This document shows positions 33,336-42,689 of a stretch of DNA of 64,000 nucleotides, in pieces (the first letter of the stretch is position 1; the number at the start of each line of letters is the position of its first letter). A program made the translations under genes and the position numbers. The stretch lies in the IMG/VR virus record IMGVR_UViG_3300021963_000029, positions 1-64,000 of that record; one strand, given 5' to 3'. Source of the DNA: a virus. The notes beneath the pieces were generated by a model, which saw only the letters and a program-made list of their open reading frames with translations, searched no databases and was not told where the DNA came from.

Positions 33336-33566
33336 TTACCAGTCTGGGTACTGCCACTCAATAGGGTCCCATTTTTGTTTTCTTTTTTGAACAATTCTTT
33401 TGACTGTGCAAGTTTTGCACTCATAAGAATATGATGATGGATATGCTCCTCTGTCTTTTCTAGTTTGGTAAAAATCAGTTAGAAGATCTTTTTCTTTTCC
33501 ACAAGACCTACATTTTCTACTGGAAAAAAGTAAGTGTTCTAGAGTAAAAAGATGTTCTACATCCAT
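33336..33566 (-). CDS. Small zinc-ribbon protein, 76 aa
   Basis: Contains CRSCGKEKDLLTDFY and YECKTCTVKRI: two C-x2-C pairs (19-22 and about 49-52) that would bind one zinc, with a K/R-rich helix after them. This ribbon is the type that often precedes the catalytic part of HNH endonucleases. Here no nuclease core follows, so it is either a remnant or an independent DNA/RNA-binding protein. It starts on the last base of gp17 (TAATG). Confidence 0.7.
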   Translation of the reverse strand: MDVEHLFTLEHLLFSSRKCRSCGKEKDLLTDFYQTRKDRGAYPSSYSYECKTCTVKRIVQKRKQKWDPIEWQYPDW

Positions 33567-35215
33567 TACCTATATTCCCACATGTATGACATATCTCCAT
33601 ATTCATCTATATGCCATACATCTCCATCAGCATCTACTTCTGCTGTTAATGCTTCTGTACCATCCAATATAAACCCAAAAGGAGCCATATCTTGCTCAAT
33701 TTGATTTTTCTGTTCTTCATATAATCTTTTTCTAACATCTTGTTCTGTAAGTTCTTTGAAGTAATCTTGTGCAACTAACCAAGCATAAATGACAAGACAC
33801 ATTGCCAAGTCATCATTACAACCTTCCTCTGCTTCAAATGAGTTATGCTTTTGAATAAAAGTAGTTAGTTCACTAATAATTTCATAGTCACTGAAGATAA
33901 GTTTATCTTCCTCAATCATAGTTTTCAAGTTAAGGCAACCAACTTTCTTAACTGTCTTAGACATCTTTAATCCAAGTTGGGTTTTCTTGCCAGAGAATCC
34001 TTGACCTACAATTTGTCCTGCTCTGCCTCTCATAGAGCACATAAGCAAGTTTTGGTACTCCAGATCATATTGTATGATTGCTGCTACCTGATCCCCCACA
34101 TCATTAACCTCACAGAGGATGTAAGCATTGTTATATGCTTTTGCTACATCTGCAATAACATTAGGGAACAACATAGGTTTAATTTCATTGTTCCTATACT
34201 TACCAACTATCTTGTGTGGGAAAGAAGTAATATCATAAATGACAAATGCTGAATAGTCATTGCCAACTCCTCTGGCAACATCAACTGTCATCAGATAATC
34301 TCTATCGTCTTTTGGGTCTTCATAAACATCCAATCCTTTGCTTCTCTTAATTGGATCATCATAGACCAGTGTTTTGAGTTTGCTTGGTGCAATAAGAGTA
34401 TCTACAGACCCTAAGAATTCGCACTCAAACTCAGTCTTAAACTGCTGTTCTGAGGTGTTTGATATTGTTTCCTGCTTCCACTTATCATCTCTTCCTGGGA
34501 CCTCTGACCAGTGAACATCAGTGGGAACATAAGCATTCTTTTCTCTTTCTGCATCATGCCACATCCTGTAGAAATGGTTCATCCCATTTGGGGTAGAAAC
34601 TATGATGACTTTTGTGCTCTGACCAGAAGAAATAGTAGGATAAACAGATGCAAAGAATTGGTCTGCAATATGGTTTGGAATGAATGCGAATTCATCAAGG
34701 AATATGATATTATAGGATCCACCTCTGACAGCACTTGCAGATGTAGAAGCTGCCAATATCTTTGACCCATTTTCCAACTCCATAGAACCTTTATTCCATG
34801 CTAAGATACCCTGCTGCAACCACTTTGGCAGGTTCTCATACGCAGTTTGTAATCTTGATAATAAATCTCTTGCAGTTGATGCTTTGTTTGCAAGAATGGC
34901 AATATTTACATTATCATTAAAAATTGCATAATGTAAAAGATAAGATACAACAGTTGTAGATTTACCTGTCTGACGAGGCATTTTACAAATGTTAAATCTG
35001 TTATTGTGGAAGTTTCTAATTAACTTCTCTTGGAAATGATATGGTTTGAATAATTGCAAACCATGATCAAGAGTTACAATCTGAACATAGTTTTTTGAAA
35101 AATATACAGGATCATTCTTACACTTAACAAATTCAATAATTTGTTCTTGTGTGAACTCAATTGCAGTATTGGCTTTTTTTAATAGAGGATTGCCAAGATA
35201 TACATTATCACTCAT
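33566..35215 (-). CDS. 17: gp17 large terminase subunit
   Basis: 549 aa (T4 610). ATPase: Walker A PRQTGKST (80-87), Walker B IIFLDEFAF (170-178 region) and the coupling motif VSTPNG. Nuclease (RNase H-like): TVDVARGVGND with the first catalytic Asp, CEVNDVGD, and NDDLAMCLV near the C-terminus. It pumps DNA into the prohead and cuts the concatemer. gp16 is separated from it by the 418-aa gene, unlike T4, where they adjoin. Confidence 0.97.
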   Translation of the reverse strand: MSDNVYLGNPLLKKANTAIEFTQEQIIEFVKCKNDPVYFSKNYVQIVTLDHGLQLFKPYHFQEKLIRNFHNNRFNICKMPRQTGKSTTVVSYLLHYAIFNDNVNIAILANKASTARDLLSRLQTAYENLPKWLQQGILAWNKGSMELENGSKILAASTSASAVRGGSYNIIFLDEFAFIPNHIADQFFASVYPTISSGQSTKVIIVSTPNGMNHFYRMWHDAEREKNAYVPTDVHWSEVPGRDDKWKQETISNTSEQQFKTEFECEFLGSVDTLIAPSKLKTLVYDDPIKRSKGLDVYEDPKDDRDYLMTVDVARGVGNDYSAFVIYDITSFPHKIVGKYRNNEIKPMLFPNVIADVAKAYNNAYILCEVNDVGDQVAAIIQYDLEYQNLLMCSMRGRAGQIVGQGFSGKKTQLGLKMSKTVKKVGCLNLKTMIEEDKLIFSDYEIISELTTFIQKHNSFEAEEGCNDDLAMCLVIYAWLVAQDYFKELTEQDVRKRLYEEQKNQIEQDMAPFGFILDGTEALTAEVDADGDVWHIDEYGDMSYMWEYR

Positions 35216-35221
35216 AAATTA

Positions 35222-36478
35222 TCAGCAATTCCAAGCTCTAAGGGACTTATTAATTCTGCTATTTGGATCTCTAGCAGTCTTTGCACTAGTACGCTTATTC
35301 TTCATGCCTCTCATTCTTGCACAGAATGATGCTCTTCTAGGATTGCCAACTTTCTTTGAGGGTGCTTTTAAATCACTACCAGGATTCTCTCTTTCATATG
35401 ACTTTCTTCCCTTTTCATTTAATCCACCTTCTTTATTCTTACCCTCCTTTCTTTGCCATGCAGCAACTTCAGTAATGAAGTCATTGTATGATTTTTGCTC
35501 AGTGGTAGATTTGATTTCTTTTACTTTTTTATCTTTAGATGCAATGTATTTAATTTTTGATTTTCCAGTTTTGCTAGATTCCCATGGGTTTAATTTTGCA
35601 CCAGGAGTTGCTGGGAATGCTTCTCCTAGTTCTCCAAGTGCCTTTGCTTTACGAACTTTCTTTGCTCTTAATTTACCACCAGGATAGTTTCTTTCATCAT
35701 TACCTTCAAAGTCAGGATCTACATTAGCACGATGCCTTGCTGCTCTTTCTGGAGAAAGTCTATCTGTGTGAATATCTTTTCTACGATTTGGAGAAAGTTT
35801 TTCTGCTTTTCTTTTTGCTGATCTCTCAACTTTTTTTCTTTGTGCTTGGAATGCTTTCATATCCATGCCTTCAGAAACATCCTCATCACTTTGCATATAT
35901 TCTGCTGCAGTATCAATAAAGTCTGCTGCTCTGGTAATCTTTGATTGTACCCAAGCAGGGATTTGCTGATCACCTTTCTTAATCTTACTTCTTAGGATAT
36001 TAACTGCTCTTTCAATTTGATCAAACTCAACTCTTGCCATATATCCCTCTTCATCCTTTTTCTTACCACTTGCAATTTCTTTGTGGTCTTCATGAATCTT
36101 AGATTCATTTGCTGGATGAATTTTGGCAATAGTATACTTGTCCCACATAGAGGGACCCCATGAGCACTCTTCTCTTTTTTCGTTCTTTTTACAAAGCAGA
36201 CAATACTTTGTATCTTTTTTGTATTGCTCTTCTGGAGTAGTTTCTTCTTTCATGGGTTTTTTCTTTTCTACTTTTTTAAGTCTTGTGTAGTAGTCTGGAA
36301 GTTCATCTACATGTTGTAGTGCAGTAATCCTTGCCCCACTCTTACTAGTAGTATGCTCTCCCTCAACTTCAGTTCCAATTTTTACCTGCTGCACAATTTT
36401 ATCTAGAGTGACTTTGTGCTTTTTAGCTAATTCCTCTGGAGTTTTATATGCTTTTACAGGACCTTTTGGATCTTTCAT
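35222..36478 (-). CDS. Modular 418-aa protein inserted between gp16 and gp17
   Basis: Not an enzyme I can name. Modules in order: residues 8-72 look like DUF5661 (LAKKHKVTLDKIVQQVKIGT...EHT...DYYTRLKKVEK); about 92-115 a Cys-containing segment (YCLLCKKNEKREECSWGPSM); about 145-195 a helical module (MARVEFDQIERAVNILRSKI...AADFIDTAAEYM) I associate with cyanophage proteins; a very basic Lys/Arg-rich stretch with YPGGKLRAKKVRKAK; and a C-terminal DUF6321-like segment (GGLNEKGRKSYERENPGSDL...RASFCARMRGM...DPNSRINKSLRAWNC). T4 has no gene here. The basic character and late-region position allow a head-internal or DNA-binding role, but this is open. Confidence 0.75.
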   Translation of the reverse strand: MKDPKGPVKAYKTPEELAKKHKVTLDKIVQQVKIGTEVEGEHTTSKSGARITALQHVDELPDYYTRLKKVEKKKPMKEETTPEEQYKKDTKYCLLCKKNEKREECSWGPSMWDKYTIAKIHPANESKIHEDHKEIASGKKKDEEGYMARVEFDQIERAVNILRSKIKKGDQQIPAWVQSKITRAADFIDTAAEYMQSDEDVSEGMDMKAFQAQRKKVERSAKRKAEKLSPNRRKDIHTDRLSPERAARHRANVDPDFEGNDERNYPGGKLRAKKVRKAKALGELGEAFPATPGAKLNPWESSKTGKSKIKYIASKDKKVKEIKSTTEQKSYNDFITEVAAWQRKEGKNKEGGLNEKGRKSYERENPGSDLKAPSKKVGNPRRASFCARMRGMKNKRTSAKTARDPNSRINKSLRAWNC

Positions 36479-36488
36479 TGTGTATAGA

Positions 36489-36905
36489 TTATTCCTCTAT
36501 ATTATTTAGAAGACCTTGTTTTATGAGTTTAGATAGTTCTGCTGTGGATCCCACAAACAGAGAGTTGTTGACTGTTGTAGGTCCTTTCTGAGGGGCATCA
36601 AGGTCTTTCATCTTCTTCTGCAGATCCATCAGTTTATCACTTACATCTCCAACAGACTTAATAAGTTGTCCTGCAACTTCATATGCTCTTGGGTGTCCAG
36701 ATTCTTGAGCAAGTTCTAAGATGCCATTGATTGCTTCTTGACCCTTTTCAATCAGACTATAGAGATTGCCTCTTGTATACTCATAGTCTTTTTGAGGATC
36801 ATCTGGAACTTCTGCTTGTTTTACTGGGGCAGGTTCTACCTGGACAATTTTAGTTTCAATGTCCAGTGCTTGTTCAATTTCTTCATACTTGTCTTTCATA
36901 ATCAA
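36489..36905 (-). CDS. 16: gp16 small terminase subunit
   Basis: 138 aa (T4 164). Typical segments: RGNLYSLIEKGQEAINGILE, LAQESGHPRAYEVAGQLIKS and NNSLFVGSTAELSKLIKQ, forming the central coiled-coil hairpin of gp16. It recognises concatemeric DNA and stimulates gp17. It overlaps gp15 by ATGA, the usual cyanophage neighbour. Confidence 0.95.
   Translation of the reverse strand: MIMKDKYEEIEQALDIETKIVQVEPAPVKQAEVPDDPQKDYEYTRGNLYSLIEKGQEAINGILELAQESGHPRAYEVAGQLIKSVGDVSDKLMDLQKKMKDLDAPQKGPTTVNNSLFVGSTAELSKLIKQGLLNNIEE
36503..36510 (-). promoter_or_regulatory. Late-promoter-like TCTAAATA
   Basis: TCTAAATA on the minus strand, 25 bases before the 418-aa gene, inside the last codons of gp16. Confidence 0.35.
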
Positions 36906-37756
36906 ATATCCACATCATTTCCTTGACTTGTACTGTATGTCTTAAAGTCTACAAATTCCTCTATCATATCATTAAATCCAAAGTCATCTCCAAGTTCAAT
37001 TAAACCATCATCTACAGTATCAATTACATTGTCTCCATTATAATCTTCAAGTGCCTTTGGAGTTACTGTGTATCTAACTTCTCTCTTAGCATTTAGAAGT
37101 GCATTGGTAGCATAATCAACTTGCACCTTCTTGATGAGACCTTGATCATCAGATGGGATTTCATTGAATAGATAAGTTTTTGCAGTAAAGTTTAAGGTAT
37201 AAGTTATCAGTCTTCTAGTTGAATAGTCTCCTTCATAATCATCTCTAAACCCAATTCTATTAAGAACTATAGGAATATCTCTCTTCTCTCCAATGGTAGG
37301 AATCATATTCACTGTCACATTGAATGATGGTTGGAAGTATGGTAGAATTTGTTCTACAATCTGCAACACATCATCTTGAACTTTTGCTAGAATGTTTAGT
37401 TCAAACCCAAGATTGTATGGGACTGGCATGTACACTCTTTTGTATGAACTGCCATCAGATGCTTCTGCAGTCTTAAAGGTTTGGATTGCAGATGCTTTTC
37501 TAGTAGGGTCATAATCAATAGATACCATTTCAAAAGACATTCTAGGTAAAGTAATTGCAATCTTTCTGTCTCCAGAAGGATTTTGCTCTAACCTAGCAAG
37601 GAACTTTTGAGTTGGTCCATAAGCAAGAGGAACCTTTAATACTGACAATGGATTGTCATTGTCATCAAATCTTCTGATTTGAATGTTATTAAATAAAGTG
37701 CCAAATGCAATTACAGTTTTGCTTATGGACTTGTGATAAAAATAATTACCAAGCAT
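36902..37756 (-). CDS. 15: gp15 tail terminator / sheath stabiliser
   Basis: 284 aa (T4 272). It begins MLGNYFYHKSISKTVIAFGT, with FNNIQIRRFDD, PLAYGPTQKFLARLEQNPSG and LPRMSFEMVSIDYDPTRK, all characteristic of gp15. It forms the hexameric ring that stops tail growth and joins the tail to the neck (gp13, gp14). A small structural gene lies 17 bases upstream. Confidence 0.96.
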   Translation of the reverse strand: MLGNYFYHKSISKTVIAFGTLFNNIQIRRFDDNDNPLSVLKVPLAYGPTQKFLARLEQNPSGDRKIAITLPRMSFEMVSIDYDPTRKASAIQTFKTAEASDGSSYKRVYMPVPYNLGFELNILAKVQDDVLQIVEQILPYFQPSFNVTVNMIPTIGEKRDIPIVLNRIGFRDDYEGDYSTRRLITYTLNFTAKTYLFNEIPSDDQGLIKKVQVDYATNALLNAKREVRYTVTPKALEDYNGDNVIDTVDDGLIELGDDFGFNDMIEEFVDFKTYSTSQGNDVDI

Positions 37757-37772
37757 TTTATAAAACCTTTAT

Positions 37773-38003
37773 TTAATATTTAACTCTTCTGGGATATAGT
37801 AATCCAAGTTGAGGTCTCTTTGCTCTCAAATAGTCTGCAGTTTGTTGATTAGAACTTAAATCTAAATTTCCAAGACTAACAGTTCCATTGCTAACTTCTA
37901 GTGTAAAACTAGCAGTAGATTGTGGCAATAATGCCAAAGTGGAACCAAGAGAAACCAAAGTTGTTGTAGTTATTCCTAACTGTATTGAAGTGTAGTCTGC
38001 CAT
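37773..38003 (-). CDS. Small structural-region protein, 76 aa
   Basis: Begins MADYTSIQLGITTTTLVSLG and ends KRPQLGLLYPRRVKY. It is Ser/Thr-rich and beta-prone in the first half, with a basic C-terminus. The LRAKRPQLGLLYPR end looks like a conserved peptide. No family recognised. It shares one base with the 484-aa gene (TAATG), so the two are co-translated. Probably a minor virion protein. Confidence 0.68.
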   Translation of the reverse strand: MADYTSIQLGITTTTLVSLGSTLALLPQSTASFTLEVSNGTVSLGNLDLSSNQQTADYLRAKRPQLGLLYPRRVKY

Positions 38004-39457
38004 TAGGTTGTTCTAGCACAGAACAGAATTCCACGAGTTCTTTCATCTTGTCTGTAAGAACCAGTAATAACTGTATAAACTTCAGCACCACTGATAGTAA
38101 CAGTGTCTCCTTGTTGAATATTTGCAGAAGGTGCAGAATATTCAAACTGGATTAATACAAAATCATCAGGAATATAATATGGAACTGGAATTAGATTCAT
38201 ATTAATTGGAATTCCTTTGATGACTGCATTATAAGATCCACCTCTTGCAGCATCTCTGTAATAAATTGAAGGATTGTCTTGTACTGAACCACTTGTAGAA
38301 TCTGAAGTTGGTGAAAAATATCTTGTTTTTTTATAAACTTCACTGTAATAACCACTTTCAAGTTGAAGATATCCATATTCAGCAGTTCTAGATGTTCCTT
38401 GAAATGAACCAAGTTGTTGCAATCCAGAACATTCTGTAATAAAGTCTAAGTATGCTTGGCCACTAGCATCTGAAGGACTAGGAACTATTTTAGTTGCTCC
38501 ACCCAAGAATACAGAATCATAATCCCATAAAGTTGAAGTAAAGTTATGGACAAAAAATGTAAGAAATGTATTGTCTCTTAATTTTGTAGAAGATAGTGTT
38601 GGTTGAGTATAGGAAAATACTGCAAAATTAGGATCTATTCCAGATCTATAAATTTTCAAACTTAGTCCATAAGAATTTGAGGAAGCAATAGTTTCATTTG
38701 CAAATTGATAAACCTGATTTCCTGCCATTCTATCATTATTAATATCAAACCAATATGCATTAGTACTAGTATTCCAAGTAATGTCTGTTATTGGATTTGT
38801 CCCATTACCATTACTATTTCCTGCAAATCTATTTCCATAACCAACACCAGCAGCAATAGTTTGCTGATTTGTATTTGCAACATCAAATGGTTGGAATCCA
38901 CTTCCTGCAAATATTGACAATAGATTATCTGAATTTACTTGGAAGGCTCTGTAAGTATCTCCATATCTTTTGTTTGCTTGGATTTGATGCCTAACAACAC
39001 CCCAAGGATAAGATGCCCCAGAGGTTACATTTTTATCATAATAAGTTGTAGTGCTTCCAAAACTAGTAGATGTTGTTCCAACAGAAACTACAAGATTTGT
39101 AGCACCATTTGCAACTCCTCCAATAGCAGATGCTGGTAAAGTTGCTACTTCACCATCAGTATATCCATATCCAGGACGATTGACCCAAATTCCATAGATA
39201 GTTCCCCCAGCTCTGTATACATTAAAAGATGCTCCTGATCCAATTCCACTTGTTGAAGTTGGAGAAACATCTTCATAATAGATTCCACCTAAATTGCTTA
39301 TTGTTCCACCACCAGATTGCACAGTAACTGAGGTTACTAAACCTGATCTAGCAGAACCATGCCAACCCAACCAAGAAAAAGCCTCTTCCAATTGGATAAT
39401 TACATCAGTTCTAGCCCATCCTACTGATTTTGAAATTGTAGTTGTCGTAATTGCCAT
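38003..39457 (-). CDS. Virion structural protein, 484 aa
   Basis: Begins MAITTTTISKSVGWARTDVI and QLEEAFSWLGWHGSARSGLV. An early segment (NRPGYGYTDGEVATLP) matches the glycine-tyrosine repeat shared by several proteins of this window. The C-terminal half has VPYYIPDDFVLIQFEYS and TRGILFCARTT. I recognise it as a common cyanophage structural protein next to gp15, but know no function. GGAGG lies 12 bases before the ATG, a strong ribosome-binding site. Confidence 0.78.
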   Translation of the reverse strand: MAITTTTISKSVGWARTDVIIQLEEAFSWLGWHGSARSGLVTSVTVQSGGGTISNLGGIYYEDVSPTSTSGIGSGASFNVYRAGGTIYGIWVNRPGYGYTDGEVATLPASAIGGVANGATNLVVSVGTTSTSFGSTTTYYDKNVTSGASYPWGVVRHQIQANKRYGDTYRAFQVNSDNLLSIFAGSGFQPFDVANTNQQTIAAGVGYGNRFAGNSNGNGTNPITDITWNTSTNAYWFDINNDRMAGNQVYQFANETIASSNSYGLSLKIYRSGIDPNFAVFSYTQPTLSSTKLRDNTFLTFFVHNFTSTLWDYDSVFLGGATKIVPSPSDASGQAYLDFITECSGLQQLGSFQGTSRTAEYGYLQLESGYYSEVYKKTRYFSPTSDSTSGSVQDNPSIYYRDAARGGSYNAVIKGIPINMNLIPVPYYIPDDFVLIQFEYSAPSANIQQGDTVTISGAEVYTVITGSYRQDERTRGILFCARTT

Positions 39458-39464
39458 TTGGAAA

Positions 39465-41282
39465 TTAAGCCTCCAGTTTTAAGATTGTTAATTCTGCTGT
39501 GATTGTTGTTGTAACCCCAGAGAGGTTTTGAACTGAAATATACATGGTGCTATTCACAGGATCATTTAAATTTCCACCAAGAACAAAAGGAGAAATGATT
39601 TGTGTTGTTGAAACTCCAGTGGTAACCAGTTCAGCAATAATTCCACTACCAGCAGTTGGATCTTCTCCTATACTTCTATTTAAATCATTAGATCTGGATG
39701 TACTATCAGTATATAGTCTAAACCAACCTGCTGTAGACAAACCAACCTTCATTAAGGCATATGATTTAAACCCAGTAATGTTTGCTGTTCCAATTCCATT
39801 GTTTACAATAGAAGTGGTTGCTCCAGATACTACTGATCTTGTTTTTAAAGTATTGTCTCCAACAAATGAAGAACCAGTAACAACTCCAACAAAAGAAGCA
39901 CCAGCAGAACCTTTAATTTCACCATTTACAGTGAGAGTACTTTCTGCATTAGTTGTTGCTATACCTACATTAGATAGTGTATGGATGCCTGTTGAATTAG
40001 TTCTCCAAACTGGTTGAAGAAGTAATTGATTATTTTTATAAAGATTTCCACTAAAGTTAATATTACCATTAACATCTAAAGTGGTAATTGGATCATTTGT
40101 ATTGATACCAACTAAAACTGTAGTGTGAATTCCTGCAGAGGCACCAACAGTTGCACTCCAATAAGATGCACCTTGTGGACCTCTTTCTCCTGTAGGTCCT
40201 TGAGGTCCTCCTGCTGGTCCTGCTGGTCCTTGATCTCCAGTAATTCCTTGGAAACCTTGAGATCCTTGAGGACCTCTAAACCCTTGAAATCCTTGTGGAC
40301 CTTGAATGCCCTGAGGTCCAACTGGACCTTGTGGACCTTGTGGTCCTATTCCTTGTGGTCCTTGTGGTCCTTGGAATCCCACAGATCCAGTAAATCCTTG
40401 GGACCCTTGAGGTCCTTGAGATCCTTGAGAACCTTGAGAACCTTGAGGTCCTTGAACCCCTTGAGGTCCTCTAAATCCCTGAGAACCTTGAACTCCTTGT
40501 GCTCCTTGGAATCCTATTGTACCTTGAGGACCTCTAATGCCCTGAAATCCTTGAGGTCCATATGTTCCTTGGGGTCCAATAGATCCTTGAAGTCCTTGAA
40601 CACCTTGTAATCCAGTTTCTCCTTGAGGTCCTCTAAATCCTTGAAATCCTTGAGGACCTATATACCCAACTTCTCTTATATTAATTGTCCCTTGCATTGG
40701 GGAATGGTTTTGGCAAATATAATATAGAGTTTCTGGAGCATCATTTGGAACTGTGAAAATTAAAGTTCCAGTTTGAACACCATTATTTTCTACCCCAGTA
40801 TTGTAAGATGTTGTTGTAATGCCAGTTTCTGCTACTGTTTTAATCCAAAATGGATGACCTGAAGCATTAACATTAAAAAAGTAAGTGAATCCTCTAGCTA
40901 AAGTTAATGTTGGATTAGTAGAAATTCCTAAAATTGATGGGTTAAAAATATATCCACTTGATCCGCTGTTTGTAATAGAAAAGGATATTCCGCCTGCAAC
41001 TCCTTGAGGACCCTGTGGTCCACTAGAACCTTGAGCTCCAACATTACCAAGACCTCCTTGAGCACCTTGAGGTCCAATATTACCTTGTAGTCCTTGTGCA
41101 CCTTGGGGTCCTTGAGGTCCTATTGCACCAGCAGTTCCTTGAAATCCTGTTAAATTTACTCCATCGCCAAAGGTTGTATAAATTTCAGTAAAATTAGAAT
41201 TTATCTTGGAAGCACCTGCTGCAAGAGTATCCCCAGTGCCATCATTTGGTGTAGTTCCTGTAGATATAATTTGCTTTGACAT
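39465..41282 (-). CDS. Collagen-like fibre protein with cupredoxin-like domain
   Basis: 605 aa. Residues 1-45 have the fibre N-terminus pattern TPNDGTGDTL...KINSNFTEIY. Residues 54-97 and 209-372 are G-x-y collagen repeats, mostly GPQ, GFQ and GSQ, which would form a trimeric triple helix. Residues about 98-205 form a cupredoxin-like domain: SGHPFW (H143) and YYICQNHSPMQG (C190, H193, M196) give the four ligands of a type 1 copper site with the C-x2-H-x2-M spacing of amicyanin. The C-terminal part contains SGIHTTVLVGINTNDPITTL, as in bacteriophage fibre tips. It is probably a neck or tail fibre that contacts the host. Copper binding is inference. Confidence 0.85.
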   Translation of the reverse strand: MSKQIISTGTTPNDGTGDTLAAGASKINSNFTEIYTTFGDGVNLTGFQGTAGAIGPQGPQGAQGLQGNIGPQGAQGGLGNVGAQGSSGPQGPQGVAGGISFSITNSGSSGYIFNPSILGISTNPTLTLARGFTYFFNVNASGHPFWIKTVAETGITTTSYNTGVENNGVQTGTLIFTVPNDAPETLYYICQNHSPMQGTINIREVGYIGPQGFQGFRGPQGETGLQGVQGLQGSIGPQGTYGPQGFQGIRGPQGTIGFQGAQGVQGSQGFRGPQGVQGPQGSQGSQGSQGPQGSQGFTGSVGFQGPQGPQGIGPQGPQGPVGPQGIQGPQGFQGFRGPQGSQGFQGITGDQGPAGPAGGPQGPTGERGPQGASYWSATVGASAGIHTTVLVGINTNDPITTLDVNGNINFSGNLYKNNQLLLQPVWRTNSTGIHTLSNVGIATTNAESTLTVNGEIKGSAGASFVGVVTGSSFVGDNTLKTRSVVSGATTSIVNNGIGTANITGFKSYALMKVGLSTAGWFRLYTDSTSRSNDLNRSIGEDPTAGSGIIAELVTTGVSTTQIISPFVLGGNLNDPVNSTMYISVQNLSGVTTTITAELTILKLEA

Positions 41283-41301
41283 TATAAGTCGCAGTTTATT
41301 T

Positions 41302-41309
41302 TATTTAGT
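41302..41309 (-). promoter_or_regulatory. Late-promoter-like ACTAAATA
   Basis: ACTAAATA on the minus strand, 20 bases before the collagen-like gene and overlapping the last base of gp14. Confidence 0.33.
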
Positions 41310-42688
41310 TAAACTTCCCCAAAGGGATTTATTTCAGTAAAATCTATAATTTCATCTGCTTCTTCTTCTATCTCATCATTATTATCATAAGAGGGTTCTT
41401 GTAACTCATATACTTTATATCCCCCTATAATATAGATAGCACTAGATGCTGCTCCAACTACTACATCTCCAGGAACAAAATCAGTTCCCATTCCAGAAAC
41501 TTTTAATTGCTTTGTAGAAGAACTCCAGTTTTTAACTATCCCTATTGCTCCAGATAAAGATCCAGAAACTCTTTCTCCTACAATATAATTTCCAGATGCT
41601 ACTGTTGATCCTGCTGAAATTGTAATTGTTGGAGCAACACTATATCCAGCACCAGCATTTATAATTCTTATTGTTGATATCCCACCACTTGCATTTAAGA
41701 ATGCTCTTGCTGTTGCAGTTGTACCTCCTGAAACTGGAGATGAAAAAGTTACTGTTGGTTCTGATGTATATCCAGTTCCAACATAAGTTAAGGTAACTAT
41801 GCCTATGCTACTTAAACTTGTAACTATGCCAACATCAACAGATGCTCCATATCCGTTGCCACCAAAAAAAGAAACAGAAGGAACTGTAGTATACCCAAAT
41901 CCAGGATTATCTATGTAGACTTTATCTAAACTTTTAGTAGCAGTTAATCCTCTTGCCTGAGTCATGACACCAGCCAACTGTCCTCTTTGTCCCGATGTTG
42001 GCGCATCCACTACTATTGATGGAGTTGAATTAAATCTATATCCTCCAGAGATGACATTAGCATATTGAATACCACCTTGAACTAATCCAGTATATGCTGT
42101 TGCAGTTATACCTAACCCAGATAAAGTAAGAACTGCTCCATAACCAATATCTTTTAATGCATAATCAACTTCAGGAACTCCAGTAGTTATTTCTTCATCC
42201 TCATATTCAAATAGTTCACATCTTAAATCATAAACATAATTTTTTTGAAGTTGGAAAAATGGTTTTCTATTTTCTACATACTTAATTTCCATTAAACTAT
42301 CAGATAATGGAATATAAATTAAATCCCCCTCTAAAGGTCTTGTATAATTTTCAAATCCATCGCTACTATTTTGAAGTAAAGACGCAATATAAGTATCAAA
42401 TCTTTCTTTTGATACTATTAAATTCATCTCATCAGTTATTCTTACTCCAAATTTTGACATTAATATAGAATTATTATCAAACCCTTCATAATTAACTAGA
42501 TAAGCTTCAATTGGAAATGCGTTATTAAATTTTGAATATAAGGCATCTTTAATTACAACACCTTTAGATACTATTTTTCTTGGTAAATAATATACTTCAA
42601 TTCCATACATCTTCAACTGCTCATTAATAAGATCTTGGATAAGACCTTGTTCTCCTGAAGTTCCTTGGATGAAAAATGGGTTTAACAT
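41309..42688 (-). CDS. 14: gp14 neck protein with long repeat extension
   Basis: 459 aa, much longer than T4 gp14 (256). The first 190 residues are gp14-like: MLNPFFIQGTSGEQGLIQDL, MYGIEVYYLPRK, SKFGVRITDEMNLIVSKERF and GDLIYIPLSDSLMEIKYVE. Residues about 190-430 are an insertion of repeated beta modules with G-F-G-Y-T-T-V-P-S-V or G-T-G-Y-T-S-E-P-T-V patterns. The gp14-type ending (VYELQEPSYDNNDEIEEEAD) then resumes. gp13 and gp14 close the filled head and receive the tail. The added modules probably decorate the neck. Confidence 0.93.
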   Translation of the reverse strand: MLNPFFIQGTSGEQGLIQDLINEQLKMYGIEVYYLPRKIVSKGVVIKDALYSKFNNAFPIEAYLVNYEGFDNNSILMSKFGVRITDEMNLIVSKERFDTYIASLLQNSSDGFENYTRPLEGDLIYIPLSDSLMEIKYVENRKPFFQLQKNYVYDLRCELFEYEDEEITTGVPEVDYALKDIGYGAVLTLSGLGITATAYTGLVQGGIQYANVISGGYRFNSTPSIVVDAPTSGQRGQLAGVMTQARGLTATKSLDKVYIDNPGFGYTTVPSVSFFGGNGYGASVDVGIVTSLSSIGIVTLTYVGTGYTSEPTVTFSSPVSGGTTATARAFLNASGGISTIRIINAGAGYSVAPTITISAGSTVASGNYIVGERVSGSLSGAIGIVKNWSSSTKQLKVSGMGTDFVPGDVVVGAASSAIYIIGGYKVYELQEPSYDNNDEIEEEADEIIDFTEINPFGEV

Positions 42689-42689
42689 A

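Noticed and set aside
35151-35687. Plus-strand open frame of 178 codons
   Set aside because: Antisense to gp17 and the 418-aa gene, both clearly coding on the minus strand. No ribosome-binding site or family features.
40150-40670. Many near-identical short repeats, at first sight like a repeat array
   Set aside because: They are in-frame codons for collagen-like G-P-Q and G-F-Q triplets with no spacers, so not a CRISPR array.
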